Source: Clostridiales bacterium (lineage in GTDB: Bacteria > Bacillota > Clostridia > Christensenellales > Aristaeellaceae). From it: 64,000 nucleotides of DNA. Numbering within the stretch: position 1 is the first letter of the stretch; each line of letters starts with the position of its first letter. The position numbers and the translations under genes were made by a program. The stretch covers positions 26,524-90,523 of the forward strand of contig SVGL01000011.1 of assembly GCA_015056325.1 (NCBI GenBank), read 5' to 3'. The notes under the pieces were generated by a model. It searched no databases. It worked only from the letters and a program-made list of their open reading frames with translations, and was not told the DNA's origin. Positions 48,201-56,690 of this stretch are shown here, piece by piece.

Positions 48201-49481
48201 TCATTTCCATTCAAGATTGAGCTCCGTGCGCAGCGCGCCCGCGAAGTACAGCGAGCCCGCCGCGATGATCACACCTTCCTCCCCGGCCAGATCGAGCGCC
48301 ATTTTCAGGCCCTCCGCCAGGGTGGATGCTGCCACAGCTTTCCCGCCGCAGTCATTCAGCGCGGCGGCATATTCTGCCGCAGACAGGGCGCGGGGCGTAT
48401 CCGGGGTGACGGTGACAATATCGCAAGCGATGTGTACCATCTGGCCGAGCATCTCCGGCTGCAGTTTATCCGCCAGCACGCCGGAAAACAGCACGCGGCG
48501 CTTGCCAGCCAGGTAAGCGTCCACATAATCCACCAGCGCAGCCACACCCTGGGGGTTGTGGGCGCCATCGATGAGCACATTGCCGCTCCATTCCAGCCGG
48601 GCAGGCCAGACGGTTTCCGCAAGCCCCTTGCGTACGGCTTCCTCGGGAACAGCAACGTCCTGCTTGCGCAGCTCCTCCACCAGGGCCAGCACCGTCATGG
48701 CGTTGCGCTGCTGATACTGACCGGGCAGGTTAATGCGCATGTTTTCCCATTTTTCGCCCAGCTGATAGCTCACGGTGGAACCATGCATATCGCCCTGGGC
48801 GCAGAGGATGCTGCTTTCATCCAGTTGCATCAGCGGAGCATGCTGGGCTGCAGCGGCCTCCGCAAACACGCGGCGGACGCTCTCCTGCGCAGGGTAGCAC
48901 ACCACCGGTGTATCCGCCTTGATGATTCCCGCCTTTTCCCCGGCGATCTCCTCCAACGTGTCGCCGAGGAATCCCATGTGGTCCAGGCCGATAGCCGTAA
49001 TGGCGCAAGCGATGGGCTTGATGATATTCGTCGGGTCGAGCCGTCCGCCCATGCCGACCTCGATAATGGCGAAGTCGCAGTCCTCGCCGTCGAAGGCAGC
49101 CAGCGCAAGGGCAGTCCCCATCTCAAATGGAGTCACGAAATCCCCCTGCGCCTCGAGGGCTTTGGCGGCCTCCACCAGCGGATTGCCATACCTGACCATG
49201 AGGTCATCCGTCAGAGGCACGCCATTCAGGCGGATGCGCTCCTGATAATGCTGCAAAAAGGGCGAGGTGTACAGGCCGACCTTGTAGCCCGCAGCCTTCA
49301 AAACGCTGGCCAGCATGGCGCAGGTACTGCCCTTGCCGTTGGTGCCAGCGACGTGGATGTAGGGCGTTTTCATGCTCACGCCCATGTGCGCCAAGAGCGC
49401 CAGCACGTTGCGGTGGCCGTTCTTGCTGCCGGTCTGGTAGCTGCCGTGGATGGCGTCGATGACCTGATGGGCCGTCAACAT
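48201..49481 (-). CDS. folC: Folylpolyglutamate synthase / dihydrofolate synthase
   Basis: FolC adds glutamate to dihydropteroate or folates. The 426-residue Mur-ligase-like protein has the P-loop IHVAGTNGKGSTCAMLA, GLYTSPFLQHYQERIRLNG, GMGGRLDPTN, TAIGLDHMGFLGDTLEEIAGEKAGI-type motif (short form LDHMGFLGDT) and DGAHNPQG. GGGAGG lies 7 bases before the ATG. It heads folC-rsmH-rsmI-methyltransferase, with a promoter at 49515-49543. Together with folT it shows active folate use. Confidence 0.95.
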   Translation of the reverse strand: MLTAHQVIDAIHGSYQTGSKNGHRNVLALLAHMGVSMKTPYIHVAGTNGKGSTCAMLASVLKAAGYKVGLYTSPFLQHYQERIRLNGVPLTDDLMVRYGNPLVEAAKALEAQGDFVTPFEMGTALALAAFDGEDCDFAIIEVGMGGRLDPTNIIKPIACAITAIGLDHMGFLGDTLEEIAGEKAGIIKADTPVVCYPAQESVRRVFAEAAAAQHAPLMQLDESSILCAQGDMHGSTVSYQLGEKWENMRINLPGQYQQRNAMTVLALVEELRKQDVAVPEEAVRKGLAETVWPARLEWSGNVLIDGAHNPQGVAALVDYVDAYLAGKRRVLFSGVLADKLQPEMLGQMVHIACDIVTVTPDTPRALSAAEYAAALNDCGGKAVAASTLAEGLKMALDLAGEEGVIIAAGSLYFAGALRTELNLEWK

Positions 49482-49514
49482 GGCGATTCCTCCCCATTGT
49501 GATTTAACCTATAT

Positions 49515-49543
49515 ATTATAGCATACGCGGCAAATACTTGCAA
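49515..49543 (-). promoter_or_regulatory. Sigma-A promoter of folC-rsmH-rsmI
   Basis: TTGCAA (49538-49543), 17-base spacer and TATAAT (49515-49520), with an extended TG. Confidence 0.82.
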
Positions 49544-49554
49544 TGCAGGATTTT

Positions 49555-49590
49555 CACACAAAAACGGCATGACCGCAATGGCCATGCCGC
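49555..49590 (-). terminator. Terminator of valS
   Basis: On the minus strand CGGCATGGCC and GGTCATGCCG form the stem, followed by TTTTTGTG. Confidence 0.9.
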
Positions 49591-49602
49591 TGATTGATGT
49601 GA

Positions 49603-52281
49603 TTACAGGCTTTCCTTCAGTTCCGCCAGGCGCTTCTCGACCTGCTCCAGCTTCTGCTGGTTCAGGGCCAGCTTGGCCTTCTCCTGCTCCACGAGGGCAG
49701 CGGGAGCCTTGGCAACGAAGCCCTGGTTGTTCAGCTTGCCTTCCGCACGGGCGATTTCCTTCGTCAGGTTGTCGATTTCCTTCTGCAGGCGGGCGATCTC
49801 CTTGTCGAAGTCCACCAGGTCACCCAGGGGGATGTAGATGGTGGCAGCCTCAGTCACAGCGGACACGGTCTTCTCGGTGCCCAGCTCGCTCTCGGCGATG
49901 ACCACGGTCTCACTGGCGCCGGCCAGACGGCGGAAGTACATGTCGGAGGCGATCAGGGTCTCGGCCCAGCCCTCGTTGGCCACGAACATCATGCGGGTAC
50001 GCTTGGAGGGCGCCACGTTCATCTCGGTGCGCAGGTTGCGGATCACGCGGATCATCTCGATCACGCCGTTCATCTGCTTCTCGTCCGCCAGGAAGTCCAG
50101 CTCGGCCTTGATTTCGGGCCACAGCTTCAGCATCAGGAAGCCTTCGCTGCCAGGCAGGGACTTGTAGACCTGTTCGGTGAGGAAGGGCATGAAGGGATGC
50201 AGGAGCTTCAGCAAGCCTTCCAGCACGTAGAGCAGCACACCCTGCACGGCCTTCTTGGCGGCCTCGTCCTCGCCGTTGAGGCGGGACTTCGCCAGCTCAA
50301 TGTACCAGTCGCAGAACTCGCTCCACGCGAAGTCGTAGATGCGGTTCGCGGCCAGGCCAAACTCGCCTTCCTCCATGTTGCCGGAGATCTGACGGGCAGC
50401 GTCCTGGAAGCGGGTCAGGATCCACTTGTCGGCGGTGGTCAGCATCCCGGGCTGCATTTCAACCTTCTCGGTGACGTTCATCAGCACGAAGCGGCTGGCG
50501 TTCCACACCTTGTTGGCGAAGTTGCGGGCAGATTCGACCTTGGCCTCGGAGTAGCGGGTGTCGTTGCCGGGAGACACGCCCATGACCAGGGAGAAGCGCA
50601 GCGCGTCGGCGCCGTACTTGTCGATGACCTCCAGCGGATCCACGCCGTTGCCCAGGGACTTGGACATCTTGCGGCCCAGCTCGTCGCGCACCAGGCCGTG
50701 GATCAGCACGGTCTTGAAGGGCGTCACGCCGCCCATTTCCTCCACACCCATGGTGATCATACGGCTCACCCAGAAGGTGATGATGTCGTAGCCGGTCACC
50801 AGCACATCGGTGGGATAGAAGTACTTCAGGTCCTCGGTCTGCTCGGGCCAGCCCAGCGTGGAGAAGGGCCACAGGGCGGAGGAGAACCAGGTGTCCAGCA
50901 CGTCCTCATCCTGATGGATGTTCTTGGAGCCGCACTTCTGGCAGCAGCAGGGATCCTCACGCAGGACCATCATTTCGCCGCAGTCATCGCAGTACCACAC
51001 GGGGATGCGGTGGCCCCACCACAGCTGACGGGAGATGCACCAGTCGCGGATGTTGGTCATCCAGTTCATGTACTGCTTGGAGAAGCGCTCGGGCAGGAAC
51101 TGGGTCGCGCCGGAGGTGACAGCCTCGATGGCGGGCTTTGCAAGCGGCTTCATGGACACGAACCACTGCTTGGACACCATGGGCTCGATGACGGTGTTGC
51201 AGCGGTAGCAGGTGCCGACCTCGTGGGTCAGGGGCTCGATGGACTTGAGCAGGCCCAGCTCAGTCATGTCCGCCACGATGGCCTTGCGAGCCTCGTCGGT
51301 GGTCATGCCGGCGTACTTGCCGCAGTCCAGCACCTCCAGGTTCTCGATATCGTCGGAGGCGTCCTGCGCGCCGGTCATGTGGCCGTCGTAGGTGAACACA
51401 CGCACCAGGGGCAGGTTGTGACGGGCGCCGACCTCGTTGTCGTTGGGGTCGTGGGCGGGGGTGATCTTCACCACGCCGGTGCCCTTGGTCATGTCAGCGT
51501 GCTCGTCGCAGACGATCGGGATCTCCTTGTTCAGCAGGGGCAGCACCACATGGCAGCCGTGCAGATGGGCGTAGCGCTCATCCTCGGGGTTGATGGCCAC
51601 GGCGGTATCGCCCAGCATGGTCTCGGGACGGGTGGTGGCCAGCTCCAGCATTTCGCCGGTTTCCTTCACGGGGTAGAGCAGGTGCCAGAAGTTGCCCTGC
51701 TTCTCCTCATAAGTGACCTCCGCGTCAGAGATCGCGGACATGCAGCAGGGGCACCAGTTGACCAGGCGCGCGCCGCGATAGATCAGGCCCTTTTCATACA
51801 GGCGGCAGAAGGTCTCGCGCACGGCCTTGGAACAGCCGTCGTCCATAGTGAAGCGCTCGCGGCTCCAGTCGCAGGAGATGCCCATGCGGCGCTGCTGGTG
51901 GACGATGCGTCCGCCGTAGTCTTCCTTCCACTTCCACGCGCGCTCAAGGAAGCCCTCACGGCCAAGAGACTCCTTGGTCAGGCCTTCCTTTTCCATCGCT
52001 GCCACGATCTTCACCTCGGTAGCGATGGCGGCATGGTCGGTGCCGGGCAGCCACAGGGTAGGATCACCCTTCATGCGGTGATAGCGGATGGCAACATCCT
52101 GCAGCGTGCAGTCCAGGGCATGGCCCATGTGCAGCTGACCGGTGATGTTGGGCGGCGGCATCACGATGGTGAAAGACTTCTTGCCCTCCACGCGGTGCGC
52201 AGTGAACGCGCCAGCAGATTCCCAAGCCTGATAGAGCTCGCCTTCGAGGGCCTGGGGATTAAAATTCTTTTCCATTTCCAT
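49603..52281 (-). CDS. valS: Valine--tRNA ligase
   Basis: ValRS charges tRNA-Val. The 892-residue class-I synthetase has the HIGH motif PPPNITGQLHMGHAL, the editing-domain TTRPETMLGDTAVAI, WCISRQLWWGHRIPVWYC, the Zn site CDDCG...CQKCG, the KMSKS motif GRKMSKSLGNG and a C-terminal coiled coil (about 830-892) as in long ValRS forms. ATG at 52281 follows GAGGTGA; an in-frame GTG at 52290 is unlikely. A T-box leader of more than 500 bases precedes it, with a shared structured repeat and a small upstream ORF in between. Confidence 0.96.
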   Translation of the reverse strand: MEMEKNFNPQALEGELYQAWESAGAFTAHRVEGKKSFTIVMPPPNITGQLHMGHALDCTLQDVAIRYHRMKGDPTLWLPGTDHAAIATEVKIVAAMEKEGLTKESLGREGFLERAWKWKEDYGGRIVHQQRRMGISCDWSRERFTMDDGCSKAVRETFCRLYEKGLIYRGARLVNWCPCCMSAISDAEVTYEEKQGNFWHLLYPVKETGEMLELATTRPETMLGDTAVAINPEDERYAHLHGCHVVLPLLNKEIPIVCDEHADMTKGTGVVKITPAHDPNDNEVGARHNLPLVRVFTYDGHMTGAQDASDDIENLEVLDCGKYAGMTTDEARKAIVADMTELGLLKSIEPLTHEVGTCYRCNTVIEPMVSKQWFVSMKPLAKPAIEAVTSGATQFLPERFSKQYMNWMTNIRDWCISRQLWWGHRIPVWYCDDCGEMMVLREDPCCCQKCGSKNIHQDEDVLDTWFSSALWPFSTLGWPEQTEDLKYFYPTDVLVTGYDIITFWVSRMITMGVEEMGGVTPFKTVLIHGLVRDELGRKMSKSLGNGVDPLEVIDKYGADALRFSLVMGVSPGNDTRYSEAKVESARNFANKVWNASRFVLMNVTEKVEMQPGMLTTADKWILTRFQDAARQISGNMEEGEFGLAANRIYDFAWSEFCDWYIELAKSRLNGEDEAAKKAVQGVLLYVLEGLLKLLHPFMPFLTEQVYKSLPGSEGFLMLKLWPEIKAELDFLADEKQMNGVIEMIRVIRNLRTEMNVAPSKRTRMMFVANEGWAETLIASDMYFRRLAGASETVVIAESELGTEKTVSAVTEAATIYIPLGDLVDFDKEIARLQKEIDNLTKEIARAEGKLNNQGFVAKAPAALVEQEKAKLALNQQKLEQVEKRLAELKESL

Positions 52282-52315
52282 GATTTTCACCTCTATGTTC
52301 TTCGTTGCTTGAATT

Positions 52316-52372
52316 TCACAGACGGCTCATGTGGGTGACCGCGCCCACACGGCGTTCAGCTATGCAGTTCAT
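52316..52372 (-). CDS. Short upstream ORF in the valS leader
   Basis: An 18-codon frame (MNCIAERRVGAVTHMSRL) starts 8 bases after a perfect AAGGAGG and stops 34 bases before valS. Two of its codons are Val (GTG and GTC). Inside it, GTGGG pairs with CCCAC around GCGCGGTCA. A strong ribosome site on such a short frame suggests a leader peptide, but coding is not proven. Confidence 0.4.
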   Translation of the reverse strand: MNCIAERRVGAVTHMSRL

Positions 52373-52390
52373 ACAGGTCACCTCCTTCTC

Positions 52391-52480
52391 CGGCCATCAC
52401 TGTCCCATTTGGTGACAGCGCTGGCTACACTCGGCCATTGCAAGCAATGGCTCTCGCTAGTCGGGCCATAAGCCCGACCT
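52391..52480 (-). repeat. Structured leader repeat, valS copy
   Basis: The 90-base copy has, on the plus strand, CTGTC/GACAG, GCCATTGC-AA-GCAATGGC and GTCGGGC-CATAA-GCCCGAC joined by the same GCGCTGGCTACACTCGG linker as the trpS copy (31479-31562). Every stem differs from the trpS copy on both sides, keeping the pairing. Further hairpins (AGAGGC/GCCTCT at about 52487-52500 and AAGGGTGT/ACACCCTT at about 52513-52530) follow only in valS. Confidence 0.8.
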
Positions 52481-52600
52481 CCGATCAGAGGCTCTGCCTC
52501 TGGACTCCGCTTAAGGGTGTTACACCCTTGAGAATCCCTTTTCGCAATCACGCTCGACTGGCCTCTTCGAGGTTCGCGCGCGTGTTGCTTGCGGGGACGA

Positions 52601-52881
52601 TGTTTTTTCCAAAACGCAAAGCAGCTCTCATCCCGAAGGACGGAGCTGCTCCGTGGTACCACCTTGCTTCGCAAACGGGGATGAACATAGTTCACCCGTC
52701 TACCTCACATGCGCTATAACGGGCGCAAGCCGCACCAAGCTACTGACGGTTTTCCGCGTTCAAATGGCGCTCTGTGAAGCGACCTTCCCTCACCCGACGC
52801 GCAGGCGGTCTTCCAGCCGGTGAACCGCCCTCTCTATCCGCACGGACATTGAGGTACTCCTCTTCATTTACGAGCTGTGTA
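52601..52881 (-). promoter_or_regulatory. T-box leader of valS with terminator
   Basis: The leader has the T-box GCAAGGTGGTACCACGG (about 52650-52668). A terminator follows: AGCAGCTCCGTCC and GGATGAGAGCTGCT pair before TTTGCGTTTTGG. A long stem I lies upstream, and a GTC triplet in GAAGGTCGC is a possible Val specifier. Charging of tRNA-Val would thus control valS transcription. 52481-52600 is palindromic leader sequence without a recognisable ORF. Confidence 0.85.
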
Positions 52882-52887
52882 CTTTTT

Positions 52888-52916
52888 GTTTAACCATCTA
52901 TGGGCGCGGGCGTCAA
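52888..52916 (-). promoter_or_regulatory. Probable promoter of the valS leader
   Basis: TTGACG (52911-52916), 17-base spacer and TTAAAC (52888-52893). The -10 box is weak. Confidence 0.5.
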
Positions 52917-52965
52917 CTCCGCCTACACACAAGGCTGGCGGAACTGCCCGCGGCCGCCGGGCCGC

Positions 52966-53157
52966 TTAGGCGTTCTTTTCCTCGTTCTTCACGACGACCT
53001 GCACGCCCTTGTAGTAACCGCACTGCTTGCAGACGCGGTGGGACAGCTTCATCTGGTGGCACTGGGGGCACTCGACAATCGCGGGCAGAGTGAGCTTCCA
53101 GTTCGCCTGACGGCTGTGCTTGCGAGCCTTAGAGATCTTTCCCTTAGGAGTAGCCAT
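52966..53157 (-). CDS. rpmF: 50S ribosomal protein L32
   Basis: The 63-residue protein starts MATPKGKISKARKHSRQANW and carries two CxxC knuckles (CPQCHQ and CKQCGYYKG), so it is the Zn-binding form of L32. It lies 43 bases after yceD with an AGGAGG site, the usual yceD-rpmF pair. Confidence 0.96.
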   Translation of the reverse strand: MATPKGKISKARKHSRQANWKLTLPAIVECPQCHQMKLSHRVCKQCGYYKGVQVVVKNEEKNA

Positions 53158-53200
53158 TGTTACACCTCCTCATCCTTTTATGGGCAGCCCATTGCTGACC

Positions 53201-53740
53201 TCAGTTTTCTGCGTTGTCAGACTTTTCAGCCAGCAACTGCTGCAATGCCGCAAAAGGACGCTGAACATTCAGTTCGTCCTGGCAAAGCGTAGTAGTTACG
53301 TCCGCCTCGGTACCAATGGTCACATCCATTCCCGCGTACATGCCCAGGCCCTCGCACTCTTCCTTGCACAGGAAGCGCATGGGCAGGTTGAACATGACGT
53401 AGAACAGCGTCAGCTTGTCGAGTTCAAGGGCGCTGCCGTTGTAGGCAAAGCTCTCATCGTCCTCCGGGTCGCCTCCATGGATGAAGGTTTCGCGGAACTC
53501 GCCCTCGACTTCGCTGATGGCAGGGGCAAGACATTTGGCGCATTGAGAATGAGCAACCGTAGACAGCTTTCCTTCCACCGTGACGCTGCCGTCCTCACCG
53601 GCGACGAGTTTACCCGTCAATTTCACGACATCGAAGGTAACCTCGCTGCCGTTGACGTCCTGAGGAGCCAATTCCTGCTCCGCAGAGAAAGCATACTCCG
53701 TACCGGGATTCCGCAGTGCCAGAAGAACATCCAGCTTCAA
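53201..53740 (-). CDS. yceD: YceD/DUF177 protein, large-subunit accumulation factor family
   Basis: The 179-residue protein has the DUF177 pattern, with a beta-rich N-terminus and CAKCLAPA followed by E-rich strands, and a second Cys motif near LCKEEC. In bacteria the family lies directly upstream of rpmF and is linked to 23S rRNA or 50S accumulation. Here too it precedes rpmF. A consensus promoter (TTGACA-17-TATAAT) lies upstream. Confidence 0.9.
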   Translation of the reverse strand: MKLDVLLALRNPGTEYAFSAEQELAPQDVNGSEVTFDVVKLTGKLVAGEDGSVTVEGKLSTVAHSQCAKCLAPAISEVEGEFRETFIHGGDPEDDESFAYNGSALELDKLTLFYVMFNLPMRFLCKEECEGLGMYAGMDVTIGTEADVTTTLCQDELNVQRPFAALQQLLAEKSDNAEN

Positions 53741-53771
53741 GTGCTCACCACCTCAAATTAGACCGCTTGTA

Positions 53772-53800
53772 ATTATAGAATTTTTCTGCCGATTTGTCAA
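53772..53800 (-). promoter_or_regulatory. Sigma-A promoter of yceD-rpmF
   Basis: Perfect TTGACA (53795-53800) and TATAAT (53772-53777) with a 17-base spacer. Confidence 0.92.
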
Positions 53801-54070
53801 CACCTTTATGGCAGAAAATCAGCAATTCCGGGGGAAAATTATCTCCCCCGGATGCTGTTATGACTAACCAGTCCATTGCACAGACCATTCACTATCGCCG
53901 TCGGCAGACTGCAGATCGAAAATCGGCGACATGTGCGGCGATTTTCGTGCTTTTCTGTCAGGAAAAGCTTCCTTACGCGAGCAAACGGCCGGGAGGCTGG
54001 TTTACCAGCCGACCAGTGAGTGAGTGAAATCCTCGCAAAAATTCCACAAGAATTTTTGCGAAAGCGAAGC
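53801..54070. other. Palindrome-rich intergenic region after ackA
   Basis: No gene is seen in these 270 bases. Hairpins: TCCGGGGGA/TCCCCCGGA at 53827-53852, CTTTTC/GAAAAG near 53950-53968, GGCTGG/CCAGCC near 53993-54010 and a 12-bp perfect TCGCAAAAATTC/GAATTTTTGCGA at 54033-54061 just after the ackA stop. The last one is a candidate transcript end or mRNA stabiliser for pduL-ackA. Confidence 0.6.
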
Positions 54071-55273
54071 TTACTTGGCGTTTTCAACCAGTTCCTTGGT
54101 ATCGCGGGCGATCATGATCTCCTCGTTGGTGGGGATGACGCACACGGTAACCTTGGAATCGGGGGTGGAGATGACCAGCTCCTTGCCCTTGCAGTTGTTG
54201 ACTTCCTTGTCGATCTTGATGCCCAGCCAGCCGAACTCTTCCATCACGGCTTCGCGCAGTTCGGGGCCGTTCTCGCCGATGCCGGCGGTGAAGCAGATCA
54301 CGTCCACGCCGTTCATCGCAGCGATGTAGGAACCGATCAGCTTCTTGATCTGGTAGTACAGCATATCGCGAGCCAGACCGGCGCGCTCGTGGCCTTCATC
54401 AGCCAGACGGTCGATATCGCGCATGTCGGAGGTGCCCTCGCCAGCGATGCCCAGCAGACCGGACTGCTTGTTCATCATGTTCAGCACCTGGTCAGGGGTC
54501 ATGTTCTTGTTGTTGGCGATGAACTGCACCACCGCGGGATCGCAGGAGCCGCAGCGGGTACCCATCAGCAGGCCCTCGAGGGGAGTCAGGCCCATGGAGG
54601 TGTCCACGCACTTGCCGTCCACCACGGCGGACAGGGAAGAACCATTGCCCAGGTGGCAGATGATGATCTTCTTGCCCACGGGATCCATGTTCAGGAACTC
54701 GCACACGCGCTTGGAAACATAGCGGTGGGAGGTGCCGTGGAAGCCGTAGCGGCGCAGGCCCATCTCCTTGTAGTACTCGTAGGGCACGCCGTACATGAAG
54801 GCCTTGGGGGGCATGGTCTGATGGAAGGCGGTGTCGAACACAGCCACCTGGGGAGTGGTGGGCATAACAGCCTCGCAGGCCTCGATGCCCTGCAGGTTGG
54901 CGGGGTTATGCAGCGGGCCCAGGGGGATGTACTTCTTGATGGCAGCCTTCACCTCATCGGTGATGATGCAGGAAGCGGTGAACTCCTCGCCGCCGTGCAG
55001 CACGCGGTGACCCACAGCGCCGATCTCGTCCATGGACTTGATGGTGCCGGACTCCAGCAGAGCCTTCATCATCAGCTCGCAGGCCACAACGTGGGTGGGG
55101 ATCTCCTGCTCATACTTGGCGTTGACATTGCCCTCGTGATCCTTCTGCTTCAGGTTGGAGCCAGCCAGGCCGATGCGCTCCACGCCGCCCTTGGCGATGA
55201 CGTCCTCATTGTCCATGTTGACCAGCTGGTACTTCAGGGAAGAAGAACCGGCATTGACAATCAAAACCTTCAT
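54071..55273 (-). CDS. ackA: Acetate kinase
   Basis: AckA converts acetyl phosphate and ADP to acetate and ATP. The 400-residue protein has VLIVNAGSSSLKYQLV, GHRVLHGGEEF, FDTAFHQTMP, RYGFHGTSHRYVS, NGSSLSAV, GLTPLEGLLMGTRCG and FTAGIGENGPELREAV. It lies 37 bases after pduL, forming an acetyl-CoA to acetate module with one ATP gained. The start has AAGGAG upstream. Confidence 0.97.
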   Translation of the reverse strand: MKVLIVNAGSSSLKYQLVNMDNEDVIAKGGVERIGLAGSNLKQKDHEGNVNAKYEQEIPTHVVACELMMKALLESGTIKSMDEIGAVGHRVLHGGEEFTASCIITDEVKAAIKKYIPLGPLHNPANLQGIEACEAVMPTTPQVAVFDTAFHQTMPPKAFMYGVPYEYYKEMGLRRYGFHGTSHRYVSKRVCEFLNMDPVGKKIIICHLGNGSSLSAVVDGKCVDTSMGLTPLEGLLMGTRCGSCDPAVVQFIANNKNMTPDQVLNMMNKQSGLLGIAGEGTSDMRDIDRLADEGHERAGLARDMLYYQIKKLIGSYIAAMNGVDVICFTAGIGENGPELREAVMEEFGWLGIKIDKEVNNCKGKELVISTPDSKVTVCVIPTNEEIMIARDTKELVENAK

Positions 55274-55310
55274 GGTCGTTGCACTCCTTTTCGTGGTTAA
55301 TGGTCGATGA

Positions 55311-55892
55311 TTAGTTCTTCTTCATGACGATCTCGCCCATCTGGTTGCGGCCGCAGGCAGCAGCGTTGGACTCGTCGGTGTCGATGTGCATGGCCAGCGC
55401 GAAGTTCTCGTTCACGCGGACGACCACGTCGCCGAAGATGGTGTTGCGGCCATCGGTCTCAACCTTCACGCACACAACGTCCTTGTCCTTCACGTCCATC
55501 TCGGCAGCGTCGGCAGGAGTCATGTGGATGTGGCGCTTGGCAGCGATGACGCCCTGGGTCAGCTCAACTTCGCCGCAGGGGCCAACGAGCTTGCAGGCGC
55601 CGGAGCCAGCGGTGTCACCGGACTCACGGATGGGGGCGGACACGCCGATGGAACGGGCGTCGGTCAGGGAGATCTCGACCTGAGTCTCCTTGCGGACGGG
55701 GCCCAGGATGGACACGCCGGTCAGGGTCTTCTTGGGGCCGACAACGTCAACGCGCTCAGCACAGGCGTACTGGCCGGGCTGGGACAGATCCTTCTTGGGG
55801 GTCAGCTGGTAGCCGGCGCCAAACAGGGTCTCCAGATCAGCCTGGGAGACATGCACGTGGCGGGCGGAAGTTTCAACGATGAACTGCTTCAT
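55311..55892 (-). CDS. pduL: Phosphate acyltransferase, PduL family
   Basis: PduL moves an acyl group from CoA to phosphate. The 193-residue protein has the two-domain PduL pattern with metal-binding His in ARHVHVSQADL and KRHIHMTPADA. There is no long N-terminal encapsulation peptide, so it is a soluble, housekeeping form. Beside ackA it most likely acts as the phosphotransacetylase (acetyl-CoA to acetyl phosphate) in place of Pta. The promoter lies at 55929-55957. Confidence 0.93.
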   Translation of the reverse strand: MKQFIVETSARHVHVSQADLETLFGAGYQLTPKKDLSQPGQYACAERVDVVGPKKTLTGVSILGPVRKETQVEISLTDARSIGVSAPIRESGDTAGSGACKLVGPCGEVELTQGVIAAKRHIHMTPADAAEMDVKDKDVVCVKVETDGRNTIFGDVVVRVNENFALAMHIDTDESNAAACGRNQMGEIVMKKN

Positions 55893-55928
55893 GATAATAT
55901 ACCATCCTTTCGGGTTGATTTCCGTACA

Positions 55929-55957
55929 ATTATACCATCAATCCCCGGGAAATTCAA
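55929..55957 (-). promoter_or_regulatory. Sigma-A promoter of pduL-ackA
   Basis: TTGAAT (55952-55957), 17-base spacer and TATAAT (55929-55934). Confidence 0.82.
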
Positions 55958-56050
55958 TGCCATTTCCGGCTTTTTCACGGGGAATATCGCATTTTCTGAA
56001 AGGCTTTACACCTTCACGGCAGATATGCGTCGTGAATGGTTTCGCGCCCG

Positions 56051-56341
56051 TCAGTCCGCGGAATGTTGATGGATAAGGCCGACAACAGCCTCCCCGTGCA
56101 TGCGCAGAAAGGGCTCCCGACTTCCTGGACGGATGGGCCCACTCTCCCCTGCCCCGCGGCGGAATCTTTGGGGCAGCGGCATATCCGGCGGACAGGGTAC
56201 CATCACATCCCCGGCAAGGTCGAGTTCAGACTCATACAGGCCCTTTTGAAGGCCCACGCCGATCTCCTGCACCGCTCCGTGCATCAGGCGGAGGTCAACC
56301 GGGCCGGGGTAACCCTCAATGCGGGCGTTGCGGATGAGCAT
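56051..56341 (-). CDS. Short amidohydrolase-like N-terminal fragment, possibly a remnant
   Basis: A 96-residue frame starts after GGGAGG and reads MLIRNARIEGYPGPVDLRL, then HGAVQEIGVGLQK and LDLAGDVMVPCPPDM. This copies the composite-domain start of amidohydrolases (LIRNAR, VDLRI, GRI, GD-V-PG-D-H), but it ends before the metal-binding HxH and the barrel. The last 30 residues show no family similarity. It may be a truncated gene or a free-standing composite domain. Upstream lies a palindrome cluster. Confidence 0.45.
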   Translation of the reverse strand: MLIRNARIEGYPGPVDLRLMHGAVQEIGVGLQKGLYESELDLAGDVMVPCPPDMPLPQRFRRGAGESGPIRPGSREPFLRMHGEAVVGLIHQHSAD

Positions 56342-56444
56342 AGGGCACCTCCCAACCAAAGTCGAACACATAAACACGGTAGCATTCCAGCGCATCGCCA
56401 TTGCGGCTGCTCGACAACCTCAAAGGGACCGATGCGGCGACTTT

Positions 56445-56490
56445 GCAGAGGAACGCTTCCGCTTCAGCGGAAATTCAGGCGTTCCTCTGC
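56445..56490. repeat. 46-base near-perfect palindrome
   Basis: GCAGAGGAACGC and GCGTTCCTCTGC (12 bp) enclose an inner CCGCT-TC-AGCGG hairpin. Imperfect flanks (GGCGACTT before, CAGAGCCGCC after) extend the symmetry outward. It has no T tail, so it is not a plain terminator. Confidence 0.75.
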
Positions 56491-56559
56491 AACCAGAGCC
56501 GCCCCGGATGCAGCCGCGTCTCCCAACCGCACCGGGGCAGGAGGGGGTCCGGGGGGAAG

Positions 56560-56640
56560 CGCGTTTTCGCTTCCCTCCGGCGGCTTTGCGCCGCTTTCGA
56601 CGCGCGAAAGCGGCCTCCCACACCCACAACCCCATGCTCG
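56560..56640. repeat. Cluster of three GC-rich palindromes
   Basis: GGAAGCG/CGCTTCC, GCGGC/GCCGC and GCTTTCG/CGAAAGC lie in a row between the 46-base palindrome and the tpiA stop. With the element at 56445-56490, the 348-base gap from 56342 to 56690 is almost wholly palindromic and non-coding. Confidence 0.6.
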
Positions 56641-56690
56641 AAAAAGGCCGCACCGTCGCCGATGCAGCCTCATATTCAGCTTATGCCGAA

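Noticed and set aside
53801..54070. CRISPR-like repeats after ackA
   Set aside because: The palindromes differ from each other and there is no regular spacer-repeat pattern or cas gene.
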